DNA of 64,000 bases from RH-AL1 sp050013235 (GTDB lineage: Bacteria; Pseudomonadota; Alphaproteobacteria; Rhizobiales; Beijerinckiaceae): the NCBI GenBank assembly GCA_050013235.1, contig JBEKFQ010000014.1:3576-67575 (forward strand), given 5' to 3'. Numbering within the stretch: position 1 is the first letter of the stretch; each line of letters starts with the position of its first letter. Of this stretch, positions 61,101-64,000 are shown piece after piece. The translations under genes were made by a program, and so were the position numbers. Under the pieces are notes generated by a model. It worked only from the letters and a program-made list of their open reading frames with translations, was not told the DNA's origin and searched no databases.

Positions 61101-62474
61101 TTAAACGGCTGGAGGCGCAGAAGAGATTGGAACATAACCTGTCGTGGTCAGCGCTAAGGGCTTATCGGCCGAAGGATCCACGAGGGGAATGCGGCCAAGA
61201 ACAGCGCGTGCTTCGTTGATGGTAAGAATGCCCCGGCTCGTAAAGCTCGAAAGAATTGTTTCTTGGACTTGCGAATCGATCGTGTCTGCCGGTGTCCACG
61301 CGAACTCGAAATCAGCGGCGCCGAATTCACGGGCAAGCAGATCATCGATAAGATTTTTGACCCATAAAAGGATGGGAACGAGACCTTCTTCCTGCGAGAG
61401 ATCTTTTTGGGTCTCCGCCGTGGAGCGATTCATGCTTTGCACGAGCGCTTGCGGCGAAACGGAGAAGGCGAAACAAACAATGCGCGCTAGCCATTCATCG
61501 AAGACGCTTTTGAGTTCGGGTTCCTTCGTCTGAATGAAAGTTTTGGCTACACCTCCCGGCACGAACTTGGCCCGCCGCCGGCGTGCGAGATCGCCGGAGA
61601 AATAAGCGTCCCAATATTTCTGGTAGGATGCGATTTGATCGGGCGTCCAGGTCTCGGGAACGCCGATCAAACTGTCCGGGATATTGCCATCGGTAAAATA
61701 GTCCATAAGGAAAAGCTGCCGGCGCAGCGCTATATTTACCGTCGTCAAAACCTGCTCGACGGGGCTAAAGCCGTAGGCCTTGTTCACGCGCGGATTGCGA
61801 GGCCGGTATAAGAGGTCGCGCGTGGAATAATCCACGGCCGGGAACCCTTTGAGGATTTGCTGATAGGCTGCGGGGTAAATCGTTTGACCACCCTCTTGAT
61901 AGGGTGCGGGCTGTCTGCCCCACGCGTCGATCACGGGTTTGATGGTGGCGCCGTCGAGCGGCATAAGGGCGATGAGCTGACCCGCACGATTGCGCTGCAT
62001 ATAGAGCGCTGGCGCGTCGATGACGAAAAGTTCTTCGAGCAACATACGCAGCCACTCGGCCCAACCGTGAATGCCATCGGGCCTGTGAAAGAAGGTCGTG
62101 AGCGCGTCAACTCTCGCCTGATCGCGAGTGACGCCTGTTTGACGGGGCTTAATCGACCAAGCCAAGCGCGCGATCTGATCTTTGCGCGTCTCAATCACCA
62201 GCCGCAAAAGGTCGAAACCATCGGCCAGCGACCGGAGCGTTGCGAAGGTGACTGGCTCGTAGGGACGAGGCTGCAAAGCAAGGTTGAAACCCGCTTGATA
62301 ATCCCATTGGCGTCCAGCAACATCGGCCGGCGCGCCAGGAGCGATCGGATCAAGCGGACCAAACCAATCCCACGCCGATTCCTGGGATGGCGCAGTTTGG
62401 CGCGCGGCAAAGGAAAGGCTCACTTCATAGGGATTCAGCGACCATTTTGGCCGCCCGGCACCACGTTCACTCAT
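61101..62474 (-). CDS. Phage portal protein
   Basis: A 457-residue portal, the ring at the DNA entry vertex. Clear parts are TFATLRSLADGFDLLRLVIE, LFVIDAPALYMQRNRAGQLI, LMPLDGATIKPVIDAWGRQP, RNPRVNKAYGFSPVEQVLTT and FSVSPQALVQSMNRSTAETQ. ATG at 62474 after GGAAGG. A TTG at 62504 would overlap the terminase stop. Gene order terminase, portal, protease is that of tailed phages. Confidence 0.9.
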   Translation of the reverse strand: MSERGAGRPKWSLNPYEVSLSFAARQTAPSQESAWDWFGPLDPIAPGAPADVAGRQWDYQAGFNLALQPRPYEPVTFATLRSLADGFDLLRLVIETRKDQIARLAWSIKPRQTGVTRDQARVDALTTFFHRPDGIHGWAEWLRMLLEELFVIDAPALYMQRNRAGQLIALMPLDGATIKPVIDAWGRQPAPYQEGGQTIYPAAYQQILKGFPAVDYSTRDLLYRPRNPRVNKAYGFSPVEQVLTTVNIALRRQLFLMDYFTDGNIPDSLIGVPETWTPDQIASYQKYWDAYFSGDLARRRRAKFVPGGVAKTFIQTKEPELKSVFDEWLARIVCFAFSVSPQALVQSMNRSTAETQKDLSQEEGLVPILLWVKNLIDDLLAREFGAADFEFAWTPADTIDSQVQETILSSFTSRGILTINEARAVLGRIPLVDPSADKPLALTTTGYVPISSAPPAV

Positions 62475-62500
62475 GGTTTGACGCCCTTCCTGCTTCTGGA

Positions 62501-63808
62501 TCAAGCATTCGATTTATCCTGCGCTTCGCGGCGGTAAAATTCGATAATGCCGGTGCCGTCGTCACTGCCAAAAAGATAGGTGAGCGCCCAAACCGCCGCG
62601 TCCGCATGATCAGGACTTCCTTGACCGGCATAGCCGGAAGCGGAGAAGGCGCAGAGCTGGTCCTCGAGCTTTGCAAATCGCTGGACGTGATGGACTTGGC
62701 CAAGCGCGTAGCGGACGGATACAGGCTCCGCCCGTACCGCCTTTCCCCTGCTTGCAACGACGAGGCGAACTGGAACGTTGCGATCGGCGGCTTGGATGGT
62801 TGCGCGCACCATTTCGCCGCCAAAATTGGATTCCGCGACGATGCAATCAGCCTTATATTCGTGAAACGCGGTGACCGCGCGCCGGCCCCAACCCGCCGGA
62901 GAATCCCTGCATGACCGGTCCGCGATAACGTAGCAATCGCCATCTTCGCCGCGCGCGGCGATGATGATACCGATTTCGTCCGAGCCTAAATCGTCTTGAC
63001 CGGCGGCCCCGGACGGATCGAGCGCGACGACAACCGCCGTGCGGCGCTCGACCGGAATATCGGAGAGCGGCCGGCGGTTTTTTTCGATAATGTCGTAGCT
63101 CCAAAGCGCATCGTCGACGGCATCGACATAGACGCCTTCAAAGAAACGTTTTCGCTGACGCTCGGGCAGATTGGCGAGGCTCTCGAGAAATGCGGCCGAT
63201 AGATTTGCGGCATTATCCCTAGGGTTGATAAAGGCGCGGGCATAGGCGCCAGGGTCAGGGAGGGCTTGCATCGAAACGGGATCCCGTTTGTCTCCGAACA
63301 AAATATTGGTCCAATGGACTTTGCTCGTCGGATTGAGATCGACATAGGCCCGCTGGGGAATGCCGGGAACGACTTGGGCCAGCCGCGTGAAAGCGACGAG
63401 CGCCGACGTATAAGGAATTTGCGAGGCTTCGTTGAGAAAGATGGTCGTATATTCCAGCCCGAGGATTTTTTCGACGCGGTCCTTGTCATCGAGGCCGCCG
63501 ATCAAGATACGAGAGCCATTCGGAAGTTGAAAATAGCCGTCCTGACGGGATTCCTTGAGTTTGATGCCGGGGAAGCAGAGACGCATGACAGTGGGCAATG
63601 TATCGAGCGCGATCGAAGCCCGCGCCGCATTTGCATGAAACCGGAGGATGGCGTGACGCGAGCCAGCCGCCGCCATGGCGCGCTCGACAATGGCGCGGAC
63701 GATCATGAACGTTTTACCCGACCGCGTGCCGCCCGCTAGACATGTATAACGCTGCGGCCCCTCCATAAGCTGCCGCGCCGCCTCCTGCCCCGGGCTGAAT
63801 GAGACCAT
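62501..63808 (-). CDS. Phage terminase large subunit
   Basis: A 435-residue DNA-packaging motor. ATPase part: Walker A G26-G-T-R-S-G-K-T33 (CLAGGTRSGKTFMIVRAIVE) and likely Walker B near TTIFLNEASQIPYT. The nuclease part has ALDPSGAAGQDDLGSDEIGI, IVAESNFGGEMVRATIQAAD and DHADAAVWALTYLF. It packages phage DNA into heads. A small-subunit gene is not visible in the 192 bases to the window end. The ATG at 63808 follows GGATA. Confidence 0.92.
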   Translation of the reverse strand: MVSFSPGQEAARQLMEGPQRYTCLAGGTRSGKTFMIVRAIVERAMAAAGSRHAILRFHANAARASIALDTLPTVMRLCFPGIKLKESRQDGYFQLPNGSRILIGGLDDKDRVEKILGLEYTTIFLNEASQIPYTSALVAFTRLAQVVPGIPQRAYVDLNPTSKVHWTNILFGDKRDPVSMQALPDPGAYARAFINPRDNAANLSAAFLESLANLPERQRKRFFEGVYVDAVDDALWSYDIIEKNRRPLSDIPVERRTAVVVALDPSGAAGQDDLGSDEIGIIIAARGEDGDCYVIADRSCRDSPAGWGRRAVTAFHEYKADCIVAESNFGGEMVRATIQAADRNVPVRLVVASRGKAVRAEPVSVRYALGQVHHVQRFAKLEDQLCAFSASGYAGQGSPDHADAAVWALTYLFGSDDGTGIIEFYRREAQDKSNA

Positions 63809-64000
63809 GCATTATCCAATCTTTTGTTTTGCGCTGGGCGAACGTTGTCGCGATCGAATAATCGTGGCGCTTATTGCGTAATACCAACGCGCGTTGAATG
63901 AGACTCGTGGGCTTTTCAAAATTAATTTTGTCTGAATCAATGTGGCGGATCGAGAGGGATTCGCCATGACGGTTGCGCTTGCTTTACGCGGTGATTTTGA
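63809..64000. other. Right-edge region upstream of the terminase
   Basis: AT-richer than the phage genes. Reverse-strand frames exist (one would begin at an ATG near 63967 and give about 51 residues), but none looks convincing. The start of further phage or host genes would lie outside the window. Confidence 0.3.

Overview
The window is GC-rich bacterial DNA. Gene content and order point to an alphaproteobacterium of the Rhizobiales (Hyphomicrobiales), possibly the Beijerinckiaceae/Methylocystaceae side of the order. Pointers are the complete dcw cluster followed by bamD and recN, the plant-type glutamate-cysteine ligase, the PdhS/PleC-like histidine kinase, a tRNA-His with A73 and no G-1, and many short palindromic intergenic repeats. 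The family-level placement is inference.

Left part (1-30.5 kb): housekeeping and accessory genes in short units. In order: a LysR regulator cut by the edge, a membrane-anchored Ala-rich protein, a small secreted protein, a divergent ProA-family dehydrogenase, SelO, IlvD, a small unknown gene, a very large LplT/PlsC/Aas-type fusion, an overlapping pair of transporters (anion permease and MFS), a small secreted protein, a MATE pump, a DUF937 protein, a lone Flp pilin, GshA, a PRC-barrel gene divergent from a universal stress gene, exbB-exbD-tonB, a fosmidomycin-resistance-type MFS pump, tRNA-His, a PAS histidine kinase, and a GGDEF-EAL gene split by an internal deletion. The gaps carry several families of palindromic or inverted repeats, some present twice.

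Centre (31.0-50.2 kb): the dcw cluster, all on the + strand: mraZ-rsmH-ftsL-ftsI-murE-murF-mraY-murD-ftsW-murG-murC-murB-ddl-ftsQ-ftsA-ftsZ. It makes lipid II from UDP-MurNAc and builds the divisome. Most junctions overlap by ATGA or touch. The murE junction appears to use a CTG start. A strong hairpin follows ftsZ. Then come bamD (no cysteine at all in the predicted protein), recN and pncB. lpxC, which usually lies between ftsZ and bamD in Rhizobiales, is not there.

Right part (54.45-64 kb): a phage block on the - strand, read right to left: large terminase, portal, XkdF-like protease, a small gene, a 751-residue tail fibre, a possible decayed small gene, a secreted RlpA-like double-psi beta-barrel protein, a small Ala-rich protein, a GH19 endolysin and several small membrane proteins (holin or spanin candidates). 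No major capsid, connector, tape-measure or integrase gene lies between terminase and lysis genes, so this is a reduced or remnant prophage, or the structural genes lie outside the window.

I found no CRISPR array, rRNA or clear defence system. The most unusual points are the inferred CTG start of murE, the cysteine-free BamD, paired hairpins with a compensatory base change upstream of the acyltransferase fusion, a ~155-bp inverted-repeat element present twice, and the gene-poor phage block.
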